From a virus: a stretch of 64,000 bases of DNA. The stretch is from the IMG/VR virus record IMGVR_UViG_3300037278_000142, positions 119,685 through 183,684 of that record; one strand, written 5' to 3'. The notes under the pieces are model-generated. The model did no database searches. It was not told the DNA's origin and worked only from the letters and a program-made list of their open reading frames with translations. Numbering within the stretch: the stretch's first letter is position 1; each line of letters opens with the position of its first letter. This document shows, piece after piece, positions 28,233-35,751 of the stretch. The translations under genes were made by a program, and so were the position numbers.

Positions 28233-28801
28233 CGCTGTTTTTTCATAAAAGTAATAGGGGTAATCTCATGACCATTGGGTCGGTTCGTTCGTTTACCTTG
28301 TGGGGTTCCTCCACATCCAGTTTTCTCCAGAACCCAACCTGCGGCTCTAAGACTGGTACCGGGCTCTGTTTCAAGAATGTAGGTTTGAATTTTTCTGTAG
28401 CCCATCGTTTTGGCGATACGAGTACAGGCACTGTAGAGAAGGCTACAGACGTTATCTGTACCATTTGTGACCAGTCGGCAGACTTCGAGGGTAAGCCCGT
28501 CGTCAAGAGCCATACAGGCAGGTCTCATACAAATAGCGGCACCCACCAACTTACCCTCTTTGGAGCAACCGATAGAAAACTTGGCGACTCGAATGGGCTT
28601 GTGGTGACGGTGTAGTTGGTCAACCAGTTCGTTAGCTTGGCGCAAATGGAGTGGTACGACTGTAAGCTTGGCTGCTTGTCTTATGGCTCGGGCGGCTTTT
28701 ACTTCTACCCGTTTCCTATAGGCTCGTTGTGCTGCGGCGTGGTCTTTATGAATCTTAGGACGACCGACTTTACCCTTTGGTGATTTAATTAGTTTCATCA
28801 C
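28214..28801 (-). CDS. XF1762-family protein (GNAT-like fold)
   Basis: 195 aa. After a basic N-terminus (residues 1-45, KGKVGRPKIHKDHAAAQRAY) comes the XF1762 signature: LHLRQANELVDQLHRHHKPI, AKFSIGCSKEGKLVGAAICM, RPACMALDDGLTLEVCRLVT, NVCSLLYSACTRIAKTMGYR and TYILETEPGTSLRAAGW. The family is common in phages and resembles GNAT-type acyltransferases; by analogy with phage Mom a DNA-base modification role has been considered, but I know of no proof. It overlaps the genes on both sides. Confidence 0.75.
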   Translation of the reverse strand: MMKLIKSPKGKVGRPKIHKDHAAAQRAYRKRVEVKAARAIRQAAKLTVVPLHLRQANELVDQLHRHHKPIRVAKFSIGCSKEGKLVGAAICMRPACMALDDGLTLEVCRLVTNGTDNVCSLLYSACTRIAKTMGYRKIQTYILETEPGTSLRAAGWVLEKTGCGGTPQGKRTNRPNGHEITPITFMKKQRWGKLL

Positions 28802-29267
28802 TTTGAGAGTTTGTTTTCCTGCACACGTGCTTAGCCTGTTGTTTTTCTATCCAAGCTATGAATACTTCTTCTCTTAGTGAGAATGTATGGGGAGAGAACG
28901 TGGGTAGGTCTTCCCCCTTATAGGAAGTGAGGTCGAACCTCTTAAGTTCAGGTTGATGGTAAACGAAGTAGGCAGGAACCCCTAGAATACGAGCCATGTT
29001 CCGAACGTATGTCGAGTGGCGATAGGCCCACAGTGGGCCCTTGTTCTGACGTTTTACCTCCCAAAGCAAAATCGGAAGGTTGCACATTGGGCATATGGGT
29101 ACTACGTCGAAGTCACATGCGCGAATACCCTTAGGTTTCCGCATTGTGGCAGAGAAATCCAAGTCTCGGTCACCAGTTCGTTCCACATTGTTTTTAGTAC
29201 CAACCATAAACTGAGAAGCCCTTGACTCACAGAAATTTGGAGCGGGTGGGTGGCTTCGACACCCCAT
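28785..29267 (-). CDS. Putative PD-(D/E)XK nuclease-like protein
   Basis: 160 aa. The segment ACDFDVVPICPMCNLPILLW then EVKRQNKG gives D54-x15-E70-V-K72, the PD-(D/E)XK active-site pattern, with a CPMC zinc knuckle between the acidic residues. It is followed by RILGVPAYFVYHQPE, a strand typical of this fold (G-V-P-A-x-x-V). The start is uncertain: Met21 (29207) is also plausible because the first 20 residues look non-coding. It is the promoter-proximal gene of the 29267-26719 operon. A nuclease or DNA-repair role is inferred from motif order only. Confidence 0.5.
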   Translation of the reverse strand: MGCRSHPPAPNFCESRASQFMVGTKNNVERTGDRDLDFSATMRKPKGIRACDFDVVPICPMCNLPILLWEVKRQNKGPLWAYRHSTYVRNMARILGVPAYFVYHQPELKRFDLTSYKGEDLPTFSPHTFSLREEVFIAWIEKQQAKHVCRKTNSQSDETN

Positions 29268-29293
29268 TCCTTATGGTGGAATTCCGTAAGGTC

Positions 29294-29322
29294 TTACTTA
29301 GATGACACCCGCTATGTATAAT
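29294..29322 (+). promoter_or_regulatory. Candidate promoter for nucleotidyltransferase gene
   Basis: -10 TATAAT at 29317-29322 (perfect consensus), with a weak -35 TTACTT 17 nt upstream. The downstream ATG at 29356 has a GAGGAAAG Shine-Dalgarno. Confidence 0.5.
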
Positions 29323-29355
29323 ACTGATTATCCCCTCCACTAATAGAGGAAAGAT

Positions 29356-29736
29356 ATGCAATTTGTCTCTAAGTTTCTCCAAGCCGCAGTCACAGCCGAC
29401 CTCAATCAGCTACGCGAATACGCCAAGCAGGTTGTTGCGGGAGGCGTAGTCAAGCACGTGTATCTCATCGGGAGTACGGCGGCACGAGGTACAGGTCAGG
29501 ACATCGACATACTCTATGACTTTGGAGATGCAGGTCTGGACAGAGATGAGGCGACCGCGACTGAGCAGCTTGAACAACTGGTTGAGAGTACCAGTATAGA
29601 CTCTGACAGCTATGACTCCTTCTACAAGGTAGATGGTAGGTTCTTCCACCTGTCCTGTGGGGCCGGACGGTGCATCATTGAAAACACAGACTACGGAAAG
29701 GAACAGCAGGGTAAGCCTATGGTGACTCTAGCTTGA
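29356..29736 (+). CDS. Minimal nucleotidyltransferase-like protein (MNT/pol beta fold)
   Basis: 126 aa. VYLIGSTAARGTGQDIDILY contains the pol-beta-type motif hGS (Gly39, Ser40) followed by D49-I-D51. The C-terminal half (SYDSFYKVDGRFFHLSCGAG) would supply the third strand. Family members include MntA antitoxins that AMPylate HEPN toxins, and antibiotic nucleotidyltransferases. No HEPN partner lies next to it, so a substrate cannot be named. Clear Shine-Dalgarno and consensus -10. Confidence 0.7.
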   Translation: MQFVSKFLQAAVTADLNQLREYAKQVVAGGVVKHVYLIGSTAARGTGQDIDILYDFGDAGLDRDEATATEQLEQLVESTSIDSDSYDSFYKVDGRFFHLSCGAGRCIIENTDYGKEQQGKPMVTLA

Positions 29737-29855
29737 AACTCACACTCATGCTGTTGACCGTATTCCTCGTCGGTCAGACCGCCCGTCAAACCGGGCCGGT
29801 GGCTCATGACCGCACGCCGCACATACCGAGCCACCAGCACTCACACAAAAAATAG
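29733..29855 (+). CDS. Small peptide with N-terminal signal/membrane helix
   Basis: 40 aa starting at a TTG that overlaps the preceding stop (TTGA); an ATG at 29748 is an alternative. MKLTLMLLTVFLVG is a typical signal peptide or membrane helix, followed by a His/Pro-rich tail ending HQHSHKK. It sits between the nucleotidyltransferase and the GIY-YIG/endolysin genes, so a small membrane protein in lysis or exclusion is possible. Not recognised; the short length keeps confidence low. Confidence 0.35.
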   Translation: MKLTLMLLTVFLVGQTARQTGPVAHDRTPHIPSHQHSHKK

Positions 29856-29872
29856 GTTTCTGACCCATAGGT

Positions 29873-30523
29873 ATGGGTCAGTTTTATGTCTATGAATACC
29901 TGCGTTCTGATGGTACCCCTTACTACATAGGTAAGGGTAAGGAGGCTCGTGCCTTTCATCCTTACTACAGGGCTGTAGCCACCCCCAAGGACAAGGAACG
30001 TATCCGTTTTGTAGCTACGGAACTATCTGAACCGGATGCTCTACAAGCTGAGATGTTTCTTATCTTCATGCATGGGCGTAAGGATAAGAGAACCGGGTGC
30101 CTTCGTAATTTGACCGATGGGGGGGAGGGTACTTCGGGGCATACCCACACTGATGAGTGGAAACTAGCTGCGTCGAAGAGAATGAAGGGGCACATAAAAT
30201 CCCCACTTACTTGTAGTCGAATAAGCAGTGCTAAGAAGGGTAAACCTGTCAGCCTAGCTCAAAAACAGAGTATATCAAGAGCCCTCAAAGGGCGGCTGTT
30301 CAGTGATGATACCCGCCAACTAATTTCTGCTGCAAAACGTAATGTCCCCCTTCCTTCAATGCGAGGGTCAGGAAACCCTCGTGCCAAAGTAACCGATGTT
30401 GATGTCATTGCGATTCGCAACGGTAGTTTGAAGGAAAGAACTGCCCGAGAAAACCTCGGACTATCCCATACCCAATTTTACCGTTTGAAAAGAGGAGAAC
30501 AATGGCAATTACAATCGACGTGA
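29873..30523 (+). CDS. GIY-YIG homing endonuclease with NUMOD3 repeats
   Basis: 216 aa. The N-terminal GIY-YIG nuclease domain shows FYVYEY (residues 4-9) and PYYIGKGKEARAF (16-28), a conserved R around position 50 and E60 in the helix AEMFLIFMHG. The middle holds several NUMOD3-type DNA-binding motifs (SSAKKGKPVSLAQKQSIS; RLFSDDTRQLISAAK). The C-terminus is a helix-turn-helix (ARENLGLSHTQFYRLKRG). It is free-standing, not in a visible intron, and its last 22 nt overlap the endolysin start. It probably mobilises itself into the lysis region. Confidence 0.9.
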   Translation: MGQFYVYEYLRSDGTPYYIGKGKEARAFHPYYRAVATPKDKERIRFVATELSEPDALQAEMFLIFMHGRKDKRTGCLRNLTDGGEGTSGHTHTDEWKLAASKRMKGHIKSPLTCSRISSAKKGKPVSLAQKQSISRALKGRLFSDDTRQLISAAKRNVPLPSMRGSGNPRAKVTDVDVIAIRNGSLKERTARENLGLSHTQFYRLKRGEQWQLQST

Positions 30524-30996
30524 AACTGAAGACTTTTCTTTCACTTATAAGTTGGAGCGAAGGAACGAGCATCGCCCCTCTCACCAAGAACCTTGGCTAC
30601 GATGTCATCGTTACCGGCATCCACGGCCCCTCTGTGTTCACCGACTACACCGACCACCCGTTCGCCCATGGTGGCTCCGTGCAGTTCCACTTGAACCCAC
30701 CTGAGTTCTCAACCGCTGCTGGCCGTTATCAGGTTCTGGCTCATTACTTTGAGGCGTACAAGGCACAGCTTGGACTCCCTGATTTCTCACCAGCATCGCA
30801 GGACAGGGTTGCCATTCAGCAAATCTCTGAACGCAATTCCATCCACTTGATTGAGCAGGGCAACATCGCGGGAGCCATCACGGCGTGCTCCAACATTTGG
30901 GCATCGTTCCCCGGCAATGACTATGGACAGGGCGGTCACTCACTTGCCGGTCTGGTCGCCAAGTACACCGCTGACCTAGCCGCTCTTGGCGGCTAG
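30502..30996 (+). CDS. Endolysin, lambda R-type lytic transglycosylase (GH104)
   Basis: 164 aa, the usual length of lambda R (158). FLSLISWSEGTS carries the catalytic Glu20 (Glu19 in lambda R). The family blocks GYDVIVTGIHGP, FTDYTDHPF, STAAGRYQVL, LGLPDFSPASQDRVAIQQI and ITACSNIWASFPGNDYGQGG all line up. The enzyme cleaves the MurNAc-GlcNAc bond with anhydro-sugar formation in the periplasm. There is no signal peptide, so it needs a holin, which is not obvious here. A strong Shine-Dalgarno (GAGGAGAAC) lies inside the GIY-YIG gene. A typical Gram-negative phage endolysin. Confidence 0.95.
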   Translation: MAITIDVKLKTFLSLISWSEGTSIAPLTKNLGYDVIVTGIHGPSVFTDYTDHPFAHGGSVQFHLNPPEFSTAAGRYQVLAHYFEAYKAQLGLPDFSPASQDRVAIQQISERNSIHLIEQGNIAGAITACSNIWASFPGNDYGQGGHSLAGLVAKYTADLAALGG

Positions 30997-31038
30997 TTCC
31001 TTAGGGGGAGTTGCGGTGCAGCCGCACTCTTCTCCCCC
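30976..31038 (+). terminator. Tandem hairpins after the endolysin
   Basis: Hairpin 1: CTAGCCGC/GCGGCTAG (30976-30996, includes the stop) followed by TTCCTT. Hairpin 2: GGGGGAG (31004-31010)/CTCCCCC (31032-31038) with an inner TGCGG/CCGCA. No long T run, but the position between convergent units suggests termination or transcript protection. Confidence 0.5.
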
Positions 31039-31062
31039 GCAGTCCCCGATGTAGAAGCACCA

Positions 31063-31134
31063 TTAGCCGTTATGCCTGTCCCAGTCGTGTCCGCACTTCG
31101 GACATGCTTCAGGCTGGTCGGTCGTAGAGCCCAT
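31063..31134 (-). pseudogene. Possible broken zinc-ribbon mini-ORF
   Basis: The ATG at 31134 gives 23 residues, MGSTTDQPEACPKCGHDWDR plus HNG, before a TAA. The same frame continues after the TAA with WCFYIGDCGGEECGC, which would complete a CxxC...CxxxxCxC zinc ribbon common in phage small proteins. This looks like a nonsense-broken gene, or chance. Confidence 0.25.
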
Positions 31135-31432
31135 TACCCGGCCCTCTGTCCTCGTCACGAGTAATTACGGTTCCGTAATCTCTGCGTTCGGGGATAGGGC
31201 TGGAGTCCTTGTCAGCCCTTTCGATAGCTACAGTCGCTACCGGCACACCGGCAATGTCTCCCGTCGCAACCTTCGCAACCTGTGTGTCATCCACCGTTCG
31301 TGCCAGCTTGAGAGCCTGATACAGATGGTAGATGGCAAGACCCTCTTCAGGGTTGATACCTGCTCCTGCGTGTACGTGAACCACCCGGTTCAGGTACTCA
31401 TACAGGTCATCTTGCAACATGATAATCTTCAT
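31109..31432 (-). CDS. Hypothetical small protein
   Basis: 107 aa, not recognised. The N-terminus MKIIMLQDDLYEYLNRVVHV and the following helices (GLAIYHLYQALKLARTV) are ordered; residues 75-107 are charged and probably disordered (DKDSSPIPERRDYG). It overlaps the MazG-like gene upstream by 4 nt (ATGA), so the two are cotranscribed with the membrane protein gene further upstream. Confidence 0.55.
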   Translation of the reverse strand: MKIIMLQDDLYEYLNRVVHVHAGAGINPEEGLAIYHLYQALKLARTVDDTQVAKVATGDIAGVPVATVAIERADKDSSPIPERRDYGTVITRDEDRGPGNGLYDRPA

Positions 31433-31662
31433 ACGTTTCCGCCTGTGAACCGGTCAAGTGAGTTGAGGGCCTTGATAGCCATGGCTGCGACCTGAATCAA
31501 CTCAGCACGCAATGCTACCTTGCTCCGGTCTTTCTGTTTTTGTTTGGTGATGTCCCACACTTCATCTAGCTCTTCAAGAATGACCGAGTATGCTTCATGG
31601 AGATTGAAAAACTTCTCTCCATGACGCTTAGCTCGTGTGAGTTCCCGGTCTGTCCTTGGCAA
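31429..31662 (-). CDS. MazG-like / all-alpha NTP-PPase-like small protein
   Basis: 77 aa. HEAYSVILEELDEVWDITKQ and LRAELIQVAAMAIKALNSLD give the E-x-x-E-E-x-D-E-x-x pattern plus a second E-x-x-x-V helix, as in the short MazG-like proteins common in phages. Full MazG proteins hydrolyse nucleoside triphosphates; whether this short form is active is unknown. It starts at MPRTDRELTRAKRHGEKFFN. Confidence 0.5.
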   Translation of the reverse strand: MPRTDRELTRAKRHGEKFFNLHEAYSVILEELDEVWDITKQKQKDRSKVALRAELIQVAAMAIKALNSLDRFTGGNV

Positions 31663-31721
31663 GCTTAGGGCTGATGTTGTCTAGGGTAGGATACCCTCTT
31701 GTATTAGTCGCCATTGAAACC

Positions 31722-32309
31722 TCAATAGCTACTAATACTGCTCCTGAAGGGTGAGTTCACCATAGATATATTCACGGCTGTAAAGTCATTTCTCCGACCC
31801 CAGAGCCATGCTTGCCTTTCATCAGAAAAGTACACATCCACAACAGGCCGAGACTCTCCGGGCATAATATCCACGAACCGGGCGATGGTCTTCTTGTGAC
31901 TGTGTTTTTGAACAAGAACAATGAGGTCGTTCATGTGGGCGTGTAGATGGCTCTGTGCCGCTGGGGACAGGGCAACGTATACGACCGCATTCTCAGGCAG
32001 CGTATGTTGGGCAACTGCATAGACGTGTTCCACGCTTCTTCCGTTCGCGAACTTGGCGTTCGGCGACGATGACTTGGTGTAAGCGGTCACCTGTACTGGC
32101 GTCTGATTTTTTTCGAGGAACCCCAGTTTACCTTCAGCAACCGCGAGGCGGGTTTGGACTTGCTTCAACTGGGTCTGGGAGAGATTGAGGTCTTGCTGGG
32201 TTTGAGTGAGTTGACACACGAGGGCATGATTCTGCTGATGCAGAACCTCAACCATCGTGCAAAATGCAACAGAGATGAATAGAGCTAAAATTAGCTTGAG
32301 TTTGTTCAT
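31722..32309 (-). CDS. Membrane-anchored coiled-coil protein with 3D/RlpA-like domain
   Basis: 195 aa. Residues 4-20 (LKLILALFISVAFCTMV) form a signal anchor. Residues 30-70 are a Q/L coiled coil (LTQTQQDLNLSQTQLKQVQT). The C-terminal part begins with VQVTAYTKSSSPNAKFANGR and ends with VDVYFSDERQAWLWGRR and a V-N-I-S strand, resembling the 3D/double-psi beta-barrel domain of peptidoglycan-acting proteins. The topology (inner-membrane anchor, periplasmic coiled coil) is like an i-spanin, and the endolysin is 700 bp away, so a role at the cell wall during lysis or entry is plausible. Not proven. Confidence 0.5.
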   Translation of the reverse strand: MNKLKLILALFISVAFCTMVEVLHQQNHALVCQLTQTQQDLNLSQTQLKQVQTRLAVAEGKLGFLEKNQTPVQVTAYTKSSSPNAKFANGRSVEHVYAVAQHTLPENAVVYVALSPAAQSHLHAHMNDLIVLVQKHSHKKTIARFVDIMPGESRPVVDVYFSDERQAWLWGRRNDFTAVNISMVNSPFRSSISSY

Positions 32310-32443
32310 AGCGAGTGTGGGTTGTTCGGACTACTGACAATGCGCTCGTATAACTCCTTTCGCCATCTAAGTAGAATACCAGAGGGGCTGGGGTTTGAAT
32401 ACATAAAACGTTATGTGGTTTAGATACAGTAGGTTACCTGCAC

Positions 32444-32479
32444 CAAAAAATAAAAGAGACGCCTCCCGTGTGGGAGGCG
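32444..32479 (-). terminator. Rho-independent terminator of the tail hub operon
   Basis: Stem CGCCTCCC/GGGAGGCG (32460-32479) with a 4-nt loop. Read on the minus strand it is followed by TCTCTTTTATTTTTT. It sits 50 nt after the stop of the 984-aa gene and ends the leftward operon. Confidence 0.85.
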
Positions 32480-32528
32480 AGGCTCTACCTAATGATTAGA
32501 TAGTCCCGAAATTATAAACTACTTAGAT

Positions 32529-35483
32529 TCAACGAGTTAGCGGGATGTGGGGTTCGATGATAAACTGATTAGGTGTGATAGCTCTACCCACAACAATAAT
32601 CCACTGGCAGTTGGTTGTGACGTTCGAGTAGTCCTGAGTAAGGATTCCACCGACTGTAGCGTAGATGAGAGCACCTACAGTGAAGTTAGCTCCATCATAT
32701 TCATAGACCCCGCCATAATTGGTACCCACGGTTATTGGAGCCCCTGCTGTGGCTGTGGAGAGGGTGATGCCGGAAACGATAGGGTATATAGGGTAGCCTT
32801 GTCCGTCCGTTACCACGGTAGTTGGGTCTATGGCTGACACTCCGCCATCACTCTGCACCATAACTGCTGTGAGGGGAATGAGATTGGTATTCGCGTTAAA
32901 GGTCAAGGTCGGGCTGGTACTGCTGGAGGGTATGCTTACGGTAGCTGTAGGTGCTGAGGAGGATGTGATAGTCGCGGAGATGTAACTACCAGTCATAACC
33001 TGCTGAGCCGTGGTAAGACCATGAATCGCGATGACCTGAATTACATCTCCCTTGTTGAGAGACTGAACAATGGACATTTGAATGGTGGTTGGCCCTGTCT
33101 GAGTTCCGTCAGTGGACACAGTATCGAGCACCGTAGTACTGTTCAACATAAGGTTAGCCGTGCGGTAGCCCAAGCCCCCAATACCCCAATTAATCTCAAC
33201 TACGATGGCATAGTTACCTGTAGCCTGAGCGGTAAAAGTGTTATCACTTGTGACGTTCCCTGTCAAGTCGAAATCTACTTGGTCAAAGGACACAGGGAGA
33301 CCCGCTTGTCCAACCGGCACTGAGTTGATAACCGAGTTAACTTCTGCCTTCCAGCCCACGTTAGTAAAATCCTGAAGCAGGAATTGCTGTTGCTGTATAG
33401 CCGACTGAATGGCAGTACTAATAGTTGTTCCCTGCTGTTGCGCTGCTGCATAGCTCAAGTTAGTGCGGAGCATCGCTATCTGCGTGCCAATAGGCAACTG
33501 CTGAATGTCGGGTCGCATGAGAAATGTGTTCGGGTTAAAGGTCGTCCCCTGCCACCCGGATTGTCCCGCTGCGGGTCCCCCATTGGTGGAGAAAGTAACC
33601 ACTGGGGCCTTGGGAATCTGAAGCAGAGGGTAGCCCGGAACCCATGTACGATTGCGGGTAGCCGCGTCCGCCTTTAGCTGGTTGTAAATGGTGAGGTCGC
33701 CTAGTGGGTCGATAGCTGAATCTAACGCAGCCGGGTAGCTCACCACGAACTGAACAAGGTATGGGTCTTGCAGCAATAGAGCTTGAAGGTTCGCGTTGAA
33801 GGTACGCCAAAACTGGGTGAAACGGTCAACGAGCTTGGCCTCCGCGAACTGGTCGTAGATGAACTTGAACTGGGGTCTAGTCGTGGTGTACGTCGGTGTG
33901 TTCTTGATGTTTGTGTCCGCGAGAGCAATTACTTCCTGCAACACGTTCCCTATAGCAGAAGGGAACGTGCAGGGAGTCGGGTACTCTGCCTCACCATTAC
34001 CGAGAGTGACTGTGGATGTGACGGTGGGGTTGACGGAGGTAGCCGTGTAGTCAAGGTCGGTGCCAGTGAATGAGGATACGTAGTTAGGGCTCACGTAGGA
34101 ATCCCAAAGCTGGCTGCGGGTGTAACCAAGTAGAGAAGCTTCAAGATAGGAAAGCTGCCACAACAAGTTACCTTGAACCGTTGGCGTGGCACCAGTCAGT
34201 GTGGCGATGAGGGGAATAGCCTTGGGAGCATTGCTCAATGTTGTGCTGGGGAGGACGGCGTTCCATGGCGTCGGAGTCGCTGCCAGATAAACCAGTGACG
34301 GGGATACCAGTTGGGTGTACGCGACTTGGAAGTTTTGAACCCATGAACCTAAGCGTCCGTTACGAGCCGACGCCAAGTAAAAGAGCCATGCAGATGTTAG
34401 GTTAGGGTCGAAGTTGGACGCTACCACCTGTTCGAGTGTGACAAAGTGTACCATAGCCTTACGCAGGTTGGCATTGCGAACGGTGAGGTCAGGGTTGGCA
34501 TAGTCTGGGTCGGTTGGTTCAATCGTCTGGTCGCGGAGGGTCGGGACGATGGAAACGATGTTGCCCTGATAGGTAGCTGATGGCATCTGGTAGTTCGAAA
34601 TGATGGTCGAGGGATCGGGCACTGCACCCTGCATCGAGTGGTTGACACTGAACGGGTTGGCAAGGTTGGTCGCCGCGTAAGTAGGTGGAAGAAAAGTAGG
34701 GGTCGAGGTTGAGTTCTCCATCGTAGTGATGAAGTTAGGGTCACTCAAGTCCTGCCCAGTATTGGGGATGAGACCACCGAGGGGGGGGACGAAGGCGGAT
34801 GTGCCAAATTGCAAGCCACTGTAGGTCTGAATGGTGGTCGGATAATTCGAGAAGATATTGATGTTCGGAACGTGGAGCACGCACTGATTGAAGGCGAAGT
34901 TGGTGTCGAACTTCAAGCTCTTCGCCGTCAATGCAAACGCGCTGAGAGGTACGAAGTTGAAGCCATTCCAATGCCAGATGGTGTCGGAGAACAGATTCGG
35001 GATGGCCGGTAGGTTGGGAAGACCCCAGTTACAAATCTCGTTCAGGGTAAGAGCAAGGGCGTTCAGGTTCTGCTGCACCATGCCCACAAGGTTCAACTCC
35101 ATCGACTGAAGGATACCGATGTTCTGAGTGACAGCCGAGATGAGACCAATGATTTCCTGCTGATAGTCGTTGATGCCCTTGATGATTTTGATGGAGTCTG
35201 CCACGTACTTTATACCACGTGGAAGGTCAGACAGCTTGCCATCAATGGCAAGGTTGTTCATGTTAGTGTAGAGGTCTATCTTCTCCATCAGGTCCTTCTT
35301 TTTTTGAAGGAGCCAATGCTGTGCATCGCCGATGTTCCGTTCAAGTAGACGACCGTCTTCAAGAGCTTTATGGTAATACTTCTCAATCGTGGGGTCGCCG
35401 AGAGGGGATAGGCGTGTCACCGCTCCTTTTGCCTTTATGGGCCACATCTCGGCGTTCTGTAGGTCTGTAGTAAAAGTCGCCAT
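32529..35483 (-). CDS. Virion structural protein with C-terminal jelly-roll-like domain
   Basis: 984 aa. Residues 1-140 are helical and likely coiled coil (YYHKALEDGRLLERNIGD; LQKKKDLMEKIDLYTNM). The middle is low-complexity N/T/P-rich virion-like sequence. Residues about 745-870 (NTFTAQATGNYAIVVEINWG, then LNKGDVIQVIAIHG) match the C1q/TNF-like jelly-roll pattern F-x-A-x-x-x-G-x-Y with L-x-x-G-D. It is the last gene of the hub operon, just before the terminator. It probably forms a tail or capsid appendage; the specific role is unknown. Confidence 0.6.
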   Translation of the reverse strand: MATFTTDLQNAEMWPIKAKGAVTRLSPLGDPTIEKYYHKALEDGRLLERNIGDAQHWLLQKKKDLMEKIDLYTNMNNLAIDGKLSDLPRGIKYVADSIKIIKGINDYQQEIIGLISAVTQNIGILQSMELNLVGMVQQNLNALALTLNEICNWGLPNLPAIPNLFSDTIWHWNGFNFVPLSAFALTAKSLKFDTNFAFNQCVLHVPNINIFSNYPTTIQTYSGLQFGTSAFVPPLGGLIPNTGQDLSDPNFITTMENSTSTPTFLPPTYAATNLANPFSVNHSMQGAVPDPSTIISNYQMPSATYQGNIVSIVPTLRDQTIEPTDPDYANPDLTVRNANLRKAMVHFVTLEQVVASNFDPNLTSAWLFYLASARNGRLGSWVQNFQVAYTQLVSPSLVYLAATPTPWNAVLPSTTLSNAPKAIPLIATLTGATPTVQGNLLWQLSYLEASLLGYTRSQLWDSYVSPNYVSSFTGTDLDYTATSVNPTVTSTVTLGNGEAEYPTPCTFPSAIGNVLQEVIALADTNIKNTPTYTTTRPQFKFIYDQFAEAKLVDRFTQFWRTFNANLQALLLQDPYLVQFVVSYPAALDSAIDPLGDLTIYNQLKADAATRNRTWVPGYPLLQIPKAPVVTFSTNGGPAAGQSGWQGTTFNPNTFLMRPDIQQLPIGTQIAMLRTNLSYAAAQQQGTTISTAIQSAIQQQQFLLQDFTNVGWKAEVNSVINSVPVGQAGLPVSFDQVDFDLTGNVTSDNTFTAQATGNYAIVVEINWGIGGLGYRTANLMLNSTTVLDTVSTDGTQTGPTTIQMSIVQSLNKGDVIQVIAIHGLTTAQQVMTGSYISATITSSSAPTATVSIPSSSTSPTLTFNANTNLIPLTAVMVQSDGGVSAIDPTTVVTDGQGYPIYPIVSGITLSTATAGAPITVGTNYGGVYEYDGANFTVGALIYATVGGILTQDYSNVTTNCQWIIVVGRAITPNQFIIEPHIPLTR

Positions 35484-35493
35484 TATCCTTGCC

Positions 35494-35751
35494 TTACCCT
35501 TGCCTTACCCTATCAATGACCCGTCGTATAGCTTTAAGCGGGTACGAGTAGTCGTTGTTGTGCAGATACGCCCTGAAGAAAAACTCAAACTCAGGGTCTT
35601 GAATGTCGTAGCCATCTTCCTCTACATAGAAACGCAAGGTGTCAACGATGGCTTGGTCCCCATCATCGTCATCCGGCTGGCCGTCATCTTCAACGTCATC
35701 GTGCTCCAAGAGCCAGTCAATCTTATTCGCGTTGAGGTCGTCTTGATTCAT
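35494..35751 (-). CDS. Small acidic hypothetical protein
   Basis: 85 aa, very acidic (EDDGQPDDDDGDQAIVDTLR), followed by FEFFFRAYLHNNDYSYPLKA. It lies between the spike-like and jelly-roll genes and overlaps the spike gene by 1 nt. It could be an assembly factor or chaperone. Not recognised. Confidence 0.6.
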   Translation of the reverse strand: MNQDDLNANKIDWLLEHDDVEDDGQPDDDDGDQAIVDTLRFYVEEDGYDIQDPEFEFFFRAYLHNNDYSYPLKAIRRVIDRVRQG

